A stretch of DNA of 64,000 nucleotides, taken from Corynespora cassiicola (taxonomy: Eukaryota; Ascomycota; Dothideomycetes; Pleosporales; Corynesporascaceae). The stretch covers positions 806,001 through 870,000 of the forward strand of contig JAEUWY010000020.1 of NCBI GenBank assembly GCA_022059125.1, written 5' to 3'. Both the position numbers and the translations under genes were made by a program. Position 1 is the stretch's first letter. Each line of letters opens with the position of its first letter. Shown piece by piece: positions 34,650 to 45,098 of this stretch. The notes below the pieces were generated by a model. It was not told the DNA's origin and did no database searches. It saw only the letters and a program-made list of their open reading frames with translations.

Positions 34650-35922
34650 CAAAGTTAGCTAGTAATTTAGTAAGCTTTTTATATTTTATTATGAACCAAG
34701 CTTTATTGAACAAGGCAAATGGTGTATTAGAGTAAAAGCTGATTTTACAAGCGACTGTATACGCCTTGCTTTAGCCTCTCTAGGGGAAAGTTGTCTGTCC
34801 ACGAGAGCGATTCGCGGAGAAAGAAATGAAGAAGCACCGGTTACGGTCATTCAGCTTTCATGTAAACCTGGCATTGCATATGATGTAAGCAACTTCGTAA
34901 ATCACGGTCTGATTAGGTACTGTTGTCTTATCTCTGTTTCGGCTTAATCGCCGTTCTTAACCTATAGTTGATAAGAGTACCGTTCTATTGAAGGTGGCCT
35001 AAGTTTAAGGTCGAATTGAAGGCTAAGCTGGCTGCAGGGAATAAGCTGACTGCCGCAACCCCAGACTCTTGGAGATTAATAACCGAGTTACAGGAATGTT
35101 CTTATCTCTGGGCACAATATAAATACGTAGGAACAGGATTTTAGGATCGCTCGACATCGTATATCGTGTTTTCAAGCCGGGTAGTGGCTCATGAGCTTTC
35201 GGTCCGTGATACCCCTTCATTTATACGTACCCCTTGCTAGTGTTGAATAAGCGCTAACGAAAACGTAGGTACAGGGAGAGATTGCGTGATGACTATGCGG
35301 CTCTATCTGTAAAATGCAGAACCACAGATGCGTAAAGATAGTCGTAGTCATAGCTACATTAAAGTCTGTACGGCAACTCATATTTATTACCGCGATTCTT
35401 AGACTTATGATACAATTCGCTGTATCCCGATCTCAGGTTCACTCTGCCAAGGAAAAATTAATAAACACGGCGTGGGGGGCAGCGCGTACGGGTATTTCCC
35501 ATGTAGTTCGCGGGAGAGCGCCGGACCGGCCCATCTGGGCAACTCTATCTTGCGGGTCATACGGTGAGCGCGTGGACCCCAGTAGTGCGGCTGCATACGC
35601 CCAATGCACGAGCCTCGTAAGCCTTCTCTAACTGCACCGCATGCTTCGTCGTCGGTTTTCCCAACTTGTACGCATAGAGCGCGCTCGTATCCAAAGCGCT
35701 GATCTTGTCTAAACAGACTAGGCTTGCAGCAGCTTGACTTCTGAACTTCCCTATTTTAACACTGCCGATTATAGGCCACTCTAGATTTTTCAGGATGCTG
35801 GTTCCATCTGTTTCCAGTCATTTCGCATAATCAGTCTGTTTCAACATCGTGTGTCCAACTGACTGGTTCTGAATATATTCTCTTCTCGAGGAAAATAAGC
35901 CGGAATTTGGCTGGAAATGTAG
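34650..35922. other. Intergenic, AT-rich, with a possible gene relic
   Basis: No intact gene is seen. On the minus strand at 35557..35703 a 48-codon frame (containing DTSALYAYKLGKPTTKHAVQ) looks protein-like, but has no start and stops at both sides; it may be a decayed exon. The rest is AT-rich spacer. Confidence 0.4.
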
Positions 35923-36782
35923 ATGGATTCCAACAACAAGAACATCCAACGTCGTCGGTATCAGAATCGCATGGCACAGCGCCGCTTCCGGAGTAGGTGC
36001 CGGAATCTGATCAAAGCGGGACGTGGCGGCAAACAGACTGACGGTGACATATAGGTAAGCAGAAATTTGCTAGTCAAACCGTGGAAGACGGATTGCCACC
36101 TATTCCAATGGCGTCGCATCATGGTCTTGTCGACATTGTCAGCCCATCCACAATCGAATACGATTCCAGTGGCTTGTTTTCTAGCGTCAGCCTGTCGGCA
36201 CTAGAAGAAAGCCTCAATGCTTCGGGCTCGGGCGATCTGACGGTGGGAGACGGTCATTCACCTCTCGGATCCTACGGCAGCGGGATGGAAGCCGGAGACA
36301 GCTTCGTGTTTCCTTTGATTCAGAGCACTCAGGATGCAGTAGATGATTCTCGGCCAGCTATCGGATGGCTGGGTCCTATCCACATGGCAGTAAAGAAAGG
36401 CCACGACAAGATTTTGCGGCTTCTCATAGAAAAGAATCCGGACTGTAATGAAAAGGATAGCGACGGCACCACTCCACTCATGCTTGCTGTAGTTGGGGGC
36501 CACGAGGATGTCACGGACACGCTGCTCCGGCATGGTGCTCGCGTCGCCGAGGTAGACCGCCAACAGCGGTCGGCTCTGCATTGGGCTGTGATTTATCGCC
36601 GCGAGGCTGTGTTGAAGATACTGCTGCAACACTGCGTGGGCGACAACGCGACAACAATCAATGGCTATGATAATAGCGGACGGACGCCACTGCACACTGC
36701 AATCGATATGGAGTTCGTAACAGGCGTGGAGATCCTGCTGGCGCGTGGGGCTGACGCCTCTTGCAAGGCGCGGAAACTGTGA
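35923..36782 (+). CDS. Basic-region/ankyrin transcription factor (TOXE-like bANK regulator)
   Basis: CDS join(35923..35992, 36055..36782), 265 residues. The N-terminus carries a bZIP-type basic region (NIQRRRYQNRMAQRRFRSKQ) but no leucine heptads follow. Residues from about 118 form four ankyrin repeats: GPIHMAVKKGHDKILRLLIE, TPLMLAVVGGHEDVTDTLL, SALHWAVIYRREAVLKILL and TPLHTAIDMEFVTGVEILL. This layout defines the bANK family of TOXE, the HC-toxin pathway activator, whose members regulate adjacent biosynthetic genes. It lies centrally in the cluster, so it is the best candidate for its specific regulator. The 62-nt intron (35993..36054) interrupts the basic region. The protein ends soon after the last repeat (GADASCKARKL), short for the family, so C-terminal truncation is possible. 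Confidence 0.85.
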
Positions 36783-37103
36783 GCCTCGTGCACGTTGGAT
36801 ACTGTTGCCTCGTGCACGGGACGCTCAGATGACCACCCTCGAGCCTGCTTGCGCAATGCTCAAGGCGAGCTGAGAGGGTCGTATTTGGCACAGGGTAATC
36901 AAGGGACCTTGGTGAGATGAGACTGTCTCTTCCATGGTATGGTCGCTTAATGGAAGCCGCCTTACCTCAAGATCATAGATGTACCTGTTGGTGGCTTCCA
37001 AGGGGGTCCAATGTCTTAGGTGGATAGACCAGGTCTTCAAATTAGGGAGAAATCATGTATATAAACGTGTATCTCCCTACAGAGAGCCCGATAGAAGCCA
37101 GCC
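36783..37103. other. Intergenic, FAD oxidoreductase promoter
   Basis: A 321-bp spacer with TATATAAA at 37058..37065, 39 bases upstream of the next start codon. No gene is seen. Confidence 0.55.
37058..37065 (+). promoter_or_regulatory. TATA box of the FAD oxidoreductase gene
   Basis: TATATAAA 39 bases before the ATG at 37104. Confidence 0.6.
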
Positions 37104-38956
37104 ATGTTGTTCACGATACATTCCTTGGCAGCCGTTGCTGCTACAGTCATCTTACCACGCCTGGCTTCAGCGGCACCAGCATTGGTAGGAAACAATGGTA
37201 CCTGTCGTGCCCTTCCAGGAGATGTATATTGGCCCCAGGAAAAAGAATGGGAAACACTCAATCGTACTGTTGGGGGCAGGCTAATCCGCGGTGTTCCTCT
37301 TGCCGAGGCGTCATGCTACTCGACAAATGTCAGCGCGAGGAGTGAAGGTTGTGTGACGGTCCAGAGGGAATGGGCAAACCTGGCACCATTGTATGCATGA
37401 ATCTTGTTGCACCTTTTTATGAAAACAGACTGACTTCCGATGGATAGCATCGCGGATCCCGTCAACATCATGGCACCGTACCAGCACAACAATACATGCA
37501 GTCCGTTCCTAGCCGCCAATGCGAACGCAACATGCACATTGGGAAACATGGCAACTTACGCCATCAATGTGTCAGACGCGACATCGGCCGCAGCTGGTGT
37601 GAGGTTTGCCCATACGCATAATTTACGGCTGGTAGTCAAGAACACGGGTCACGACCACCTAGGGAGGGCATCTGGCCGAGGTGCGCTCGCGCTCTGGACA
37701 CACAATCTCAAAGAAAAGACGCTGGTAGACTACCGTAGCAGCCTCTATACAGGACCAGCACTACGGCTCGGCGCCGGCGTGCAGGTCCGAGAGCTGAGCG
37801 AGTTCGCAGGGGCGAATGGACTGCGAGCTGTGGGTGGGAGTAAGTGACTCCTCCTCTTCGAGAATTGAATCAGGTATACTGAAACCGTTCAGGCTGCCCG
37901 ACGGTTGGTGCTGCTGGTGGCTACACTCAAGGCGGAGGCCACGGTCCGCTGTCTTCAGCGTATGGACTGGGTGCTGACAACACACTGGAATTCGATGTGG
38001 TGACAATGGATGGCCAGCATCGAACCGTGTCGCCTGAACAAGACGCAGATCTATACTGGGCGCTGAGCGGCGGTGGTGCTGGCAACTGGGCAGTGGTCTT
38101 GTCCGTCACAGTTCGAGCACATCGGGACGGGCCGGTTGCAGGAGCACGTTTCTCTTTCTCTCGCGAACACGTGACGCCTCGAATATACTGGAGTGCCGTT
38201 GAGGCCTGGATGAAGCACGTCGCCAAGTTGAATGCGATCCCGGGATTCCGAAGCATGGTGCGCGTCACCCGCAGCGGCTTCTCGCTCGACATGGCCACGC
38301 TGCCGGATGCGAGTGTTGCCGACATGCACGCTGCGCTGGCACCCTTCCACAATACCCTTGCGCGCCTCAATATCTCCCTCAGTACGAACGAGACGGTTCA
38401 GCACCCCTCATACCTGGCCCACTATGATGACTACGGCTCCAACGATGGCGAAACAAGGAACATGACGATCGGCAACCGCCTGATTCCTCGCGACCTTGTC
38501 CGCGATGCTGAAAAACTCCCTCCCATCACCGAAGCTCTTCGCAGCATCGTCGACGAGAGCCCCGCGGGGGATCCCCTGCTCGTCTTGATGAGCAACAATG
38601 TCTCGCACATCCACAATGACAACGCCGTTAACCCTGCTTGGCGTAGCTCATTGTTCCTCATCAACATGGTCCTCATGAGCAGCGAACAAGCTCCCTGGTC
38701 CAAACTACAAGCCGACCTTGCCGAGATGAACAGCTGGCAGGACCGCCTACGCCTCGTCACTCCCGGCGGCGGCAGCTATGGTAGCGAGGCGACCCTTGAC
38801 AACCAGCACTGGAAGAGTGAGTACTACGGCAGTGTCTATGACCGTCTGCTTCAGATCAAGCAACGATACGATCCCGACTTCGTCTTATGGAACCAACCTG
38901 CTGTAGGCAGTGATTTGTACAGGTTGCGTGACGATGGCCGTCTATGCACTGCTTGA
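37104..38956 (+). CDS. Secreted FAD-linked oxidoreductase, berberine-bridge-enzyme type
   Basis: CDS join(37104..37390, 37448..37839, 37893..38956), 580 residues. It has a FAD_binding_4 fold followed by a BBE C-terminal element. The N-terminus (MLFTIHSLAAVAATVILPRLASA) is a signal peptide, implying secretion or passage through vesicles. His164 in KNTGHDHLGR is the expected 8-alpha-histidyl FAD site, and Cys228 in GGSCPTVGAAGG lies 64 residues later, as in bicovalent flavin enzymes; bicovalency is an inference. Further landmarks are GYTQGGGHGPLSSAYG, DADLYWALSGGGAGNWAVV and the C-terminal NQPAVGSDLYRLRDDGRLC. Such enzymes in fungal clusters oxidise alcohols or C-N/C-C bonds and sometimes promote cyclisation. 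It is co-directional with the bANK regulator and P450-2. The second acceptor (GGATAG) is chosen because the earlier AG leads into a stop. Confidence 0.9.
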
Positions 38957-39058
38957 GCGGAGTCGTCTAGCTTTGGATTTCCTATCTTGTTCGTCTGGCG
39001 TAATGAACGTTTACATTTGCTGTAATAGAACACAGAGGGAAATAAAACAGAATCTCTT

Positions 39059-39902
39059 TCACCACTCATGAAACCCTCCGGTAAACACTGCCAGCTTTCC
39101 ACCATACTCTTTCTTGGAAGCCTTATCCAGAATACTCATCATGCCATCGCAGGATTCTTGAACCGAGGTAGGTGCATGCTCGCCTATTCCCACAGCCTGT
39201 GCCGCCGCGTCGCCCAAATCCGTTGACACATGTCCGGGGTCGATAGAAAAGCAGTTGAGCCAGTCATCTTCGGCATCGATGCGTCGGGTGTACCAATTAA
39301 GTACCGTCTTAGTGGGGGCGTAAGCAGCGTTGGGTATGGGGAGATGGTTCCTAGACGTTTACTCAGCAAAACATGCACTGGATCGAGTGCCTGAAGAATG
39401 TAGCGACACGGTTGAAGCTTTGGTAAATAAAAAGAGACACCCACGTCAAAAGTCCAGCCGACGATCCCATGATCATGAAGATGGGCTCCCGCGCAGCCTT
39501 CTTCAATAATCCCCGAGTAGCTTGATACAGCGCTATGGCACCATATACATTCGGCTGCATGTGGGCCTTGATGTCCTCTATTTTGACCTCTGCGACGGTG
39601 GGATATAGGTATGCCACGCCCGCATTTGCAATCACAATGTCAAGATGTGCAACCCCATGTTTTTGCTGCAATTCCGTAACAGCGTCATGTGCGTCCTTCT
39701 CAATGCTGGCGTCGAGTTTTACGACAATGAGTTGGGTGTCGGGACCTTTAGGTAGGCTGTGCAAGGCCTGAGCAGTTGGATGGTCTGGGTTACGCACAGC
39801 CGCAATGACGACATGCGACGGTTTCGCCAGATAACGTTCGACGAGACCAAGTCCGATGCCTCTGTTAGAACCTGTGATCAGGACTGTTGTTTTGGATGCC
39901 AT
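39059..39902 (-). CDS. Short-chain dehydrogenase/reductase
   Basis: CDS complement(join(39059..39350, 39445..39902)), 249 residues. It is an NAD(P)-dependent oxidoreductase of the classical SDR fold. Cofactor motif TGSNRGIGLGL is at residues 10-20, NAG occurs in VIANAGVAYLYPTVAEV, the catalytic Ser is in MGSSAGLLT, and YxxxK is in AAYAPTK. Substrate-loop sequence includes SIDPGHVSTDLG. The 94-nt intron (donor AC|GTGGGT, acceptor GTCTAG) joins SAGLLT to NHLPIPNAAYAPTK in frame; without it the YxxxK motif is lost. Length is normal for the family. It is divergent from P450-2 across 710 bp, consistent with a keto/hydroxyl tailoring step in the cluster. Substrate and direction are unknown. Confidence 0.88.
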
Positions 39903-40612
39903 GGCGTAGAGATAATCAAAGTAAGTTGGTGCTTTGAGTAGAACAACTACTCGGCTATATATCTAGCTTTTTTGCACACCCGCTGACAATTATCTTTGTG
40001 GCACAGTTGACTTCATAGCCAAGCTGCAACGCGGGATAATGATGAATTGGGCATGCAAGCCTTACTGTAACCGGCCACTATGATTCCCGCCGTTTCCTTC
40101 TGACACCTGGCTTACTAATTCCCTATCCCGACAGTTTGGGTCGATGCGAGCTGAGTGGCTGTGATTCATGAGGCACTGATCCTGCAAGCTAAGCCGTTAT
40201 CTTATTCCGGATGTTATCCGTTCTGGTGCGTCTGTGTGCATTGAATAAGAGGGCGGCATATGTAGGATCACTCCCACATGATTATGCTTACCGTATATGC
40301 AAAGTCATGCATTTTCAGCACTTCCACTGCTCAGAGTAGGTTTCTCAACTTTCTCAAGCCTGCGCCAGAGGTAAACAGAGCGAAGATCAGAATACTAGTC
40401 TTTTCACCCCATTGTACCAATGGTGCAGCATGACCGTGCAGTAGAATAATCACAAAAAGATCGTACTACAATGCATATCACCGTAGCATGGCTTTCTATG
40501 AAGTTGAACGGACATTATAACATCCCATGGTTTCGCTACCTATGAATCTTTGTGACACTTCCATCGTCGTGCTGCGCATTGCCAGGATCCAACGCTATCT
40601 GAAAAGACTACC
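39903..40612. promoter_or_regulatory. Divergent promoter region, SDR and P450-2
   Basis: A 710-bp spacer without genes. TATATAT (39956..39962) lies 54 bases upstream of the SDR start. A perfect inverted repeat CCATTG-TAC-CAATGG occupies 40409..40423. Confidence 0.5.
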
Positions 40613-42532
40613 ATGAAGCATGTGCTGGAAAAATTCCTAGACCGTTTGACTTCTAGTCCCATGTACCATGACGATGATCACAAAACGAAGGCTGTGTTCC
40701 TTTTCGTAACCATCTACCTTGGTTACAGTTTTTGTCTTGGGGTATACCGATGTACGTGTATCCAGACAAGGCCTAGCTTATAACATTCGAGCTGATTTGC
40801 TCGCACACAGTAACGCTTCATCCACTTTCCAGCATCCCAGGGCCCAAACTAGCAGGTGAGAAGGGCTGGGTTTACTCTGCGTCTCCGGGATCTAACCATG
40901 TGCAGCATTTACTTACTGGTATGAAATCTATTACGATGTATGGCTGGGTGGACAGTATTTCCGGCAGATTACGAAGATGCACGAGAAGTATGGCCCAGTC
41001 GTGCGATTCAATCCCAACGAAGTACATTTTAATGACCCTGATTTTATCGACACTTTGTATCCCGGAGCTTCAGGTAGGAAGACTAACAGGCCACTCATGG
41101 TGGGCAAGCGGAGCGGAAGTAAGCAATCTTCATGCTGGACTACATTCCATTCTTTACTGACTATGATATCGCGCAGCTCCGGATTCAATGACGGGTACAT
41201 ACAGCCACGACCTGCATCGGCGCCGGCGCGGGGCCCTGAACCCTTTTTTCTCAGTTGCCAGTGTTCGGAAAGTGGAGCCCACCATCCGGGAACACACAAA
41301 CAAAGTGTTGAGTCGGATGGAGCGGGCGAGCATCACTGGCGAGCCATTGGAGATGAATCTCATGTTCAAGGCGTATGCAAGCGATACCATCGTTCAATAT
41401 GCATTCGGAGACTGCTTCCACTTCCTTGACGACCCCAAATGTGGTAAGCCTTACTTTGAGGCTGTCGACATGTTTTTTGCGCTTAACCATCTTTTTGGCC
41501 ATTGGCCCTGGATCGGGTTCCTAGTCCGGTCGGCGCCAGGCTGGGTGATGAGAAACTTCGGACCCTCGTTGAGGGAGATGTGGGAAAAGAAATTAGTACA
41601 TAAGATGACGCTGCTTCGAAGCACACTGATGCTAACAATGACAGTGGTGGATCCAGAAGGTCCGTGAAATAAGGGCTTCCAACGATCCGGAGCGAGTCAA
41701 GAGTACCATATTTGGTGGAGTGTTGAGCAGTACCCTCCCCGATGAAGAGAAGACTGATTTTCGGCTCGCGAGCGAAACCCAGCTGGTTGTTTTTGCTGGC
41801 GAAGGAACGACAGGTAAGAGGGCACCAGGTTGAACGAGTGGGTGACTGACGTACGATATCAGCACATACCCTCAGTGCCGCCGTATTCGAGCTCCTTTCT
41901 AACCCAGCAACGCTTGAGAAAGCAAAGGCTGAACTCAAAACTGCGATTCCAGACCCCAATGAGATCATTTCCTTTGCTCAACTGGACGGCCTTTCCTATT
42001 TCAACGCAATCATCCAAGAGACCATTCGTTTGCACCCAGGGGTGGTCAGCCGGCAATGGCGCGAATCGCCGGAACCGCTGATTTATAAGGACCAGCGAAG
42101 GGGCGTGGAGTATGTGATTCCACCCGATGTCAGCTACAGCATGACACCCCTAATAATACACCACGACCCATCTGTATTCGAGAACCCGCGCGAGTTCCAG
42201 CCGCAACGATGGATTGATAATCCCAAACTTTCTCGTGCATTCATGGGCTTTTCGCGCGGGCCACGCAGCTGCATAGGGTAAGTCTTACATACTGTATTCC
42301 TTCCATGATAATCTGCTTAGATATACGCTATAGTCTCAATCTCGCGCGCCGTGAGATAGCGGTTCTGTTGGCGACGTTACTCCTCAAATACGATCTATAT
42401 CGTGGCCAGAAGGGTTGCACTCTTGAATTATATGACACGGTGCGCGAGAGGGATATTGATTGCAACGGGGAGTTCATTATTCCTGCTCCTGCTAAAGGGA
42501 GTAAGGGTTTGCGGGTTTTGGTTCGGCATTAG
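40613..42532 (+). CDS. Cytochrome P450 (P450-2), trichodiene-oxygenase-like
   Basis: CDS join(40613..40751, 40811..40855, 40906..41118, 41177..41595, 41645..41813, 41863..42277, 42334..42532), 532 residues. The N-terminal helix AVFLFVTIYLGYSFCLGVYR anchors it in the ER. The block TYWYEIYYDVWLGGQYFRQI, then MHEKYGPVVRFNPNEVHF, is characteristic of fungal P450s annotated as trichodiene-oxygenase-like or benzoate 4-monooxygenase-like. I-helix AGEGTTAHT, K-helix QETIR, PERF-like FQPQRWI and heme loop FSRGPRSCIG (Cys465) are all intact. Exon 2 is 45 nt. Introns 2-6 are 49-58 nt. The last acceptor (CTATAG) is used because the upstream AG gives a stop. It is a probable cluster oxidase; the substrate cannot be told from sequence, and the trichodiene name indicates family only. 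Confidence 0.92.
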
Positions 42533-42957
42533 GATATATACGCATCTTCCCTTTGGCAAAATATCTAGGTATCTATATCTAGTGATACCATCACACTCAT
42601 TGTTTCTGTGCCACAAAAGTACAGCTGTGCCTTCTCTGGTTTTTGGCTTTAAGATCACAGGTGAGGTGTGCAGTGATAGCTGCCCTTGTCAAAAGCTGTG
42701 TCAAAAATGAACAGTATCTCAAGTGTTTACAAAAACCACTTGCGTGCTATGTATGTCCAAAGTGCGCTACAGTGGTATAATATGCAAATAAATATCTACT
42801 CGTTATAGCAAGGTGGCACTATGACGGAGTAACACGCTTTTGGATTCTAAAGCTCACTTTCTGCTTCGGCCTAAGCGCTCCAAACCCGTATCTCTTATGA
42901 TCATTATCATCCGGTGTCCACCCGGGGGCGTCATCAGATCTATATTAAACACACCAA
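42533..42957. other. Spacer between P450-2 and P450 pseudogene
   Basis: No gene is seen. This is the 3' region shared by the two convergent P450 loci. Confidence 0.5.
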
Positions 42958-44545
42958 TCAAAACTGCAAAACAAGCATCATCTCGTATTTTGCGAAGTGG
43001 CGACCAGGGCACATATGTTCACTCATACCATACAGTGTCTACCTCCCCTGTGTCCCATCAGTCGAGAATTGATCGTTTTCATTCTCATTCCGGATGAGAA
43101 AGCGCTCAGCATAAAAACAAGGTGGTGGATAGTGTGTGCCGGTGATTGGATCAACTGTATTCCAATAGGTTGACCGATGCTCGACGTGTGTAAATACGAC
43201 AACAGCCTGGTCCTTCGGAATTTTCCATTCGTCTATCTCATGCTCTTAATTAGAAGACCTTATTAGGAGAGAAGCGTTATGCAAACGCAAGACCTCGGCG
43301 TAGACAGACTAAAAAAAAGGGTGTGCACTACTTTGGTCAGATCGATAGACCCTGTCGTTTCCTTGGATAAGCCGATGTCCGCTCTGGCGCGGTCTAGCAG
43401 TTGATTTGAACTAAACATCTCAAAAAGAAACCAAAATGACGCGGGAATGACATTGGAGGTGAAGGCCCAAGTGGTGGTCAGATCGGTAGCAGCAGTCGCC
43501 TCCTCGTCGAACAAGCCTTCGGTTGCCTCGAAGAGTTTGTTCCTCCGGCACAAAGCCCCAAGACCCCAAACAGAGTCCTACGTGGCTGTGTCTGACTCGG
43601 AAAGATTTGCACAGTTACGCACAGCCTCCTTTCTCCACCTCTTCACTGCGTCAAGGCATTTCTCGACCGGGAGCGCACGGTACTTGGCTTCAACCACATT
43701 GGTGTACCCAACGCCAGGAATGGTACATTATCTCCAAACGCGGGAAATCCGGTCTGGAGATCAGGATTGGGCTTGAACATAATCTCGCCAAAGAAAGATT
43801 CCACTGCGCAACGGGAGGCCAAATCGTGGACAAAGGCGAAAAGGCCGTCCATCTCGACCCACTCGGTGTCTATGGCGAAGCCTGAGCATCGAAGATAAAG
43901 GTTTCGCAAAAATGAAGGGACTATCTCATCAATACTCTTCTTCGAGAACGCATTGTTGAAGAAGATGATTTGGTTGCGGATAAGACGACGGCCGGTGTGG
44001 ACCTTCCAGGATGCGGTTTTGCTGCAATTCCAGAGTCGTCCACTGAAGTGGCATGGCAAATTTGGTTGGGAGCACCAAACAGTTGGCCAAACATGCGAGC
44101 ACTAAACGTGTTCCAGTCCAAGTGGTTCGAGGAGACCAGCACTTTTCTGATCAACTGAGGCCCTGACGGGACAGCGAAATCAAAGCCGATGCCTTTGAAG
44201 CGCACCATGGCATCGCTTCTGATGTGTTTTCTAGTAAACGATGAGAGGCTGGATAAAGCGTGTTTAGCAAGGCATTGGGACTGACAGGAGCGCCGAAGCC
44301 AGCCCGTTGTCCCCCAACGCGAATATCCACGTGTGTCCAATGAAGGAAAACTCAAAGGGCACGATGGTAGGTACACCGCCTCTCTTGCGGAGGTCTTTTT
44401 GGAAAGACATTTGGGACGCGTAAAAGCCAATTGCAGGGGCTACAATGAACGAGATGATTGCAAACGCAGCGCATGAAGCAGCTGGGAGCTCCTGCAGCCA
44501 ACTAGTTGCATGATGAAACAGAGACATGGGAACAGCCCCCAACAT
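42958..44545 (-). pseudogene. Decayed cytochrome P450 (CYP7/CYP8-like family)
   Basis: P450 sequence from N-terminus to heme loop is present but broken. In order: a membrane anchor (SCAAFAIISFIVAPAIGFYA) with VPFEFSFIGHTWIFALGDNG; a frame change before HIRSDAMVRFKGIGFDF; DDSGIAAKPHPG; another change before LIRNQIIFFNNAF and FAFVHDLASRCAVESFFGE; another before ATDLTTTWAFTSNVIPASFW (I-helix region); then a T8 tract (43311..43318) after which SVYAEVLRLHNASLLI continues in a shifted frame. TAA at 43246..43248 and TAG at 43039..43041 interrupt the frame leading to EHMCPGRHFAKYE, whose Cys codon is 43009..43011. I cannot thread introns that remove all lesions. Residual similarity throughout implies recent decay. 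It may once have been a third cluster P450. Confidence 0.8.
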
Positions 44546-45098
44546 ACGCTTGTTATGAACAGGAATGAATGGAGAGTGGAACGGGAATGTGATTGGGATA
44601 TTCGAGTGACAGTCAGAGAGATTGTTTGAGACAAGAGAGAGGCTGGAATGCTGGGTGGGGCCAGGTTGGCCAGCGGCTTCAAGTCTCCTGTTTCCGAACA
44701 CCAGATATTTGCCGCCTCCCTTTCTACCTTATTTATTAAATTATCTGCACTAAAGCTAACGCACCCTTTAAAAGCTATACTCTTTGGTCCTGGCCAGCAA
44801 AGCTGAGAGAAAAGGACTCTTGCAGCTCTTTAGATAGATTATATATAGTGCGGAACCTCTGGATAGGTAGCATACCATTACGCTTTACGTTACTAGAAAG
44901 ACTAACGTTATGCTTTACGTTGCTGAAAATACTAACGTTATGCTTTACGTTGCTGGAAATACTAAAGTTAAGCATGATGAATTACTAACAAAAACACCTA
45001 TATAACAGACACACCTCAGGTCTTAGAGCTGACACCTCTAGAGCATATTCATCTCCTCACTGAGCGAATATAAACAATCATCCTCCCAAGCCCCAAAA
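44546..45098. other. Intergenic with 30-bp tandem repeat
   Basis: No gene is seen. It contains three 30-bp repeats at 44881..44970 and AT-rich DNA with TATATAA-like sequence near 44999. Confidence 0.5.
44881..44970. repeat. Three 30-bp tandem repeats
   Basis: Three units in exact 30-bp register, each TGCTTTACGTTGCTGRAAAT-like followed by ACTAACGTTA, differing at a few bases. They lie about 130-220 bases upstream of the small membrane-protein gene. Confidence 0.85.

Noticed and set aside
40613..42532. Assignment of P450-2 as a trichothecene-pathway trichodiene oxygenase
   Set aside because: The family resemblance is broad; there is no trichodiene synthase or other trichothecene gene in the window, so only the P450 family is claimed.
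22785..42532. Non-ribosomal peptide or terpene synthase within the cluster
   Set aside because: No adenylation, condensation or terpene-cyclase motif was seen in any frame of the cluster.
42536..44701. Intact third P450 with many introns
   Set aside because: The TAA and TAG lie in the same frame as the flanking P450 sequence without splice sites around them, and the T8 tract leaves no room for an intron.
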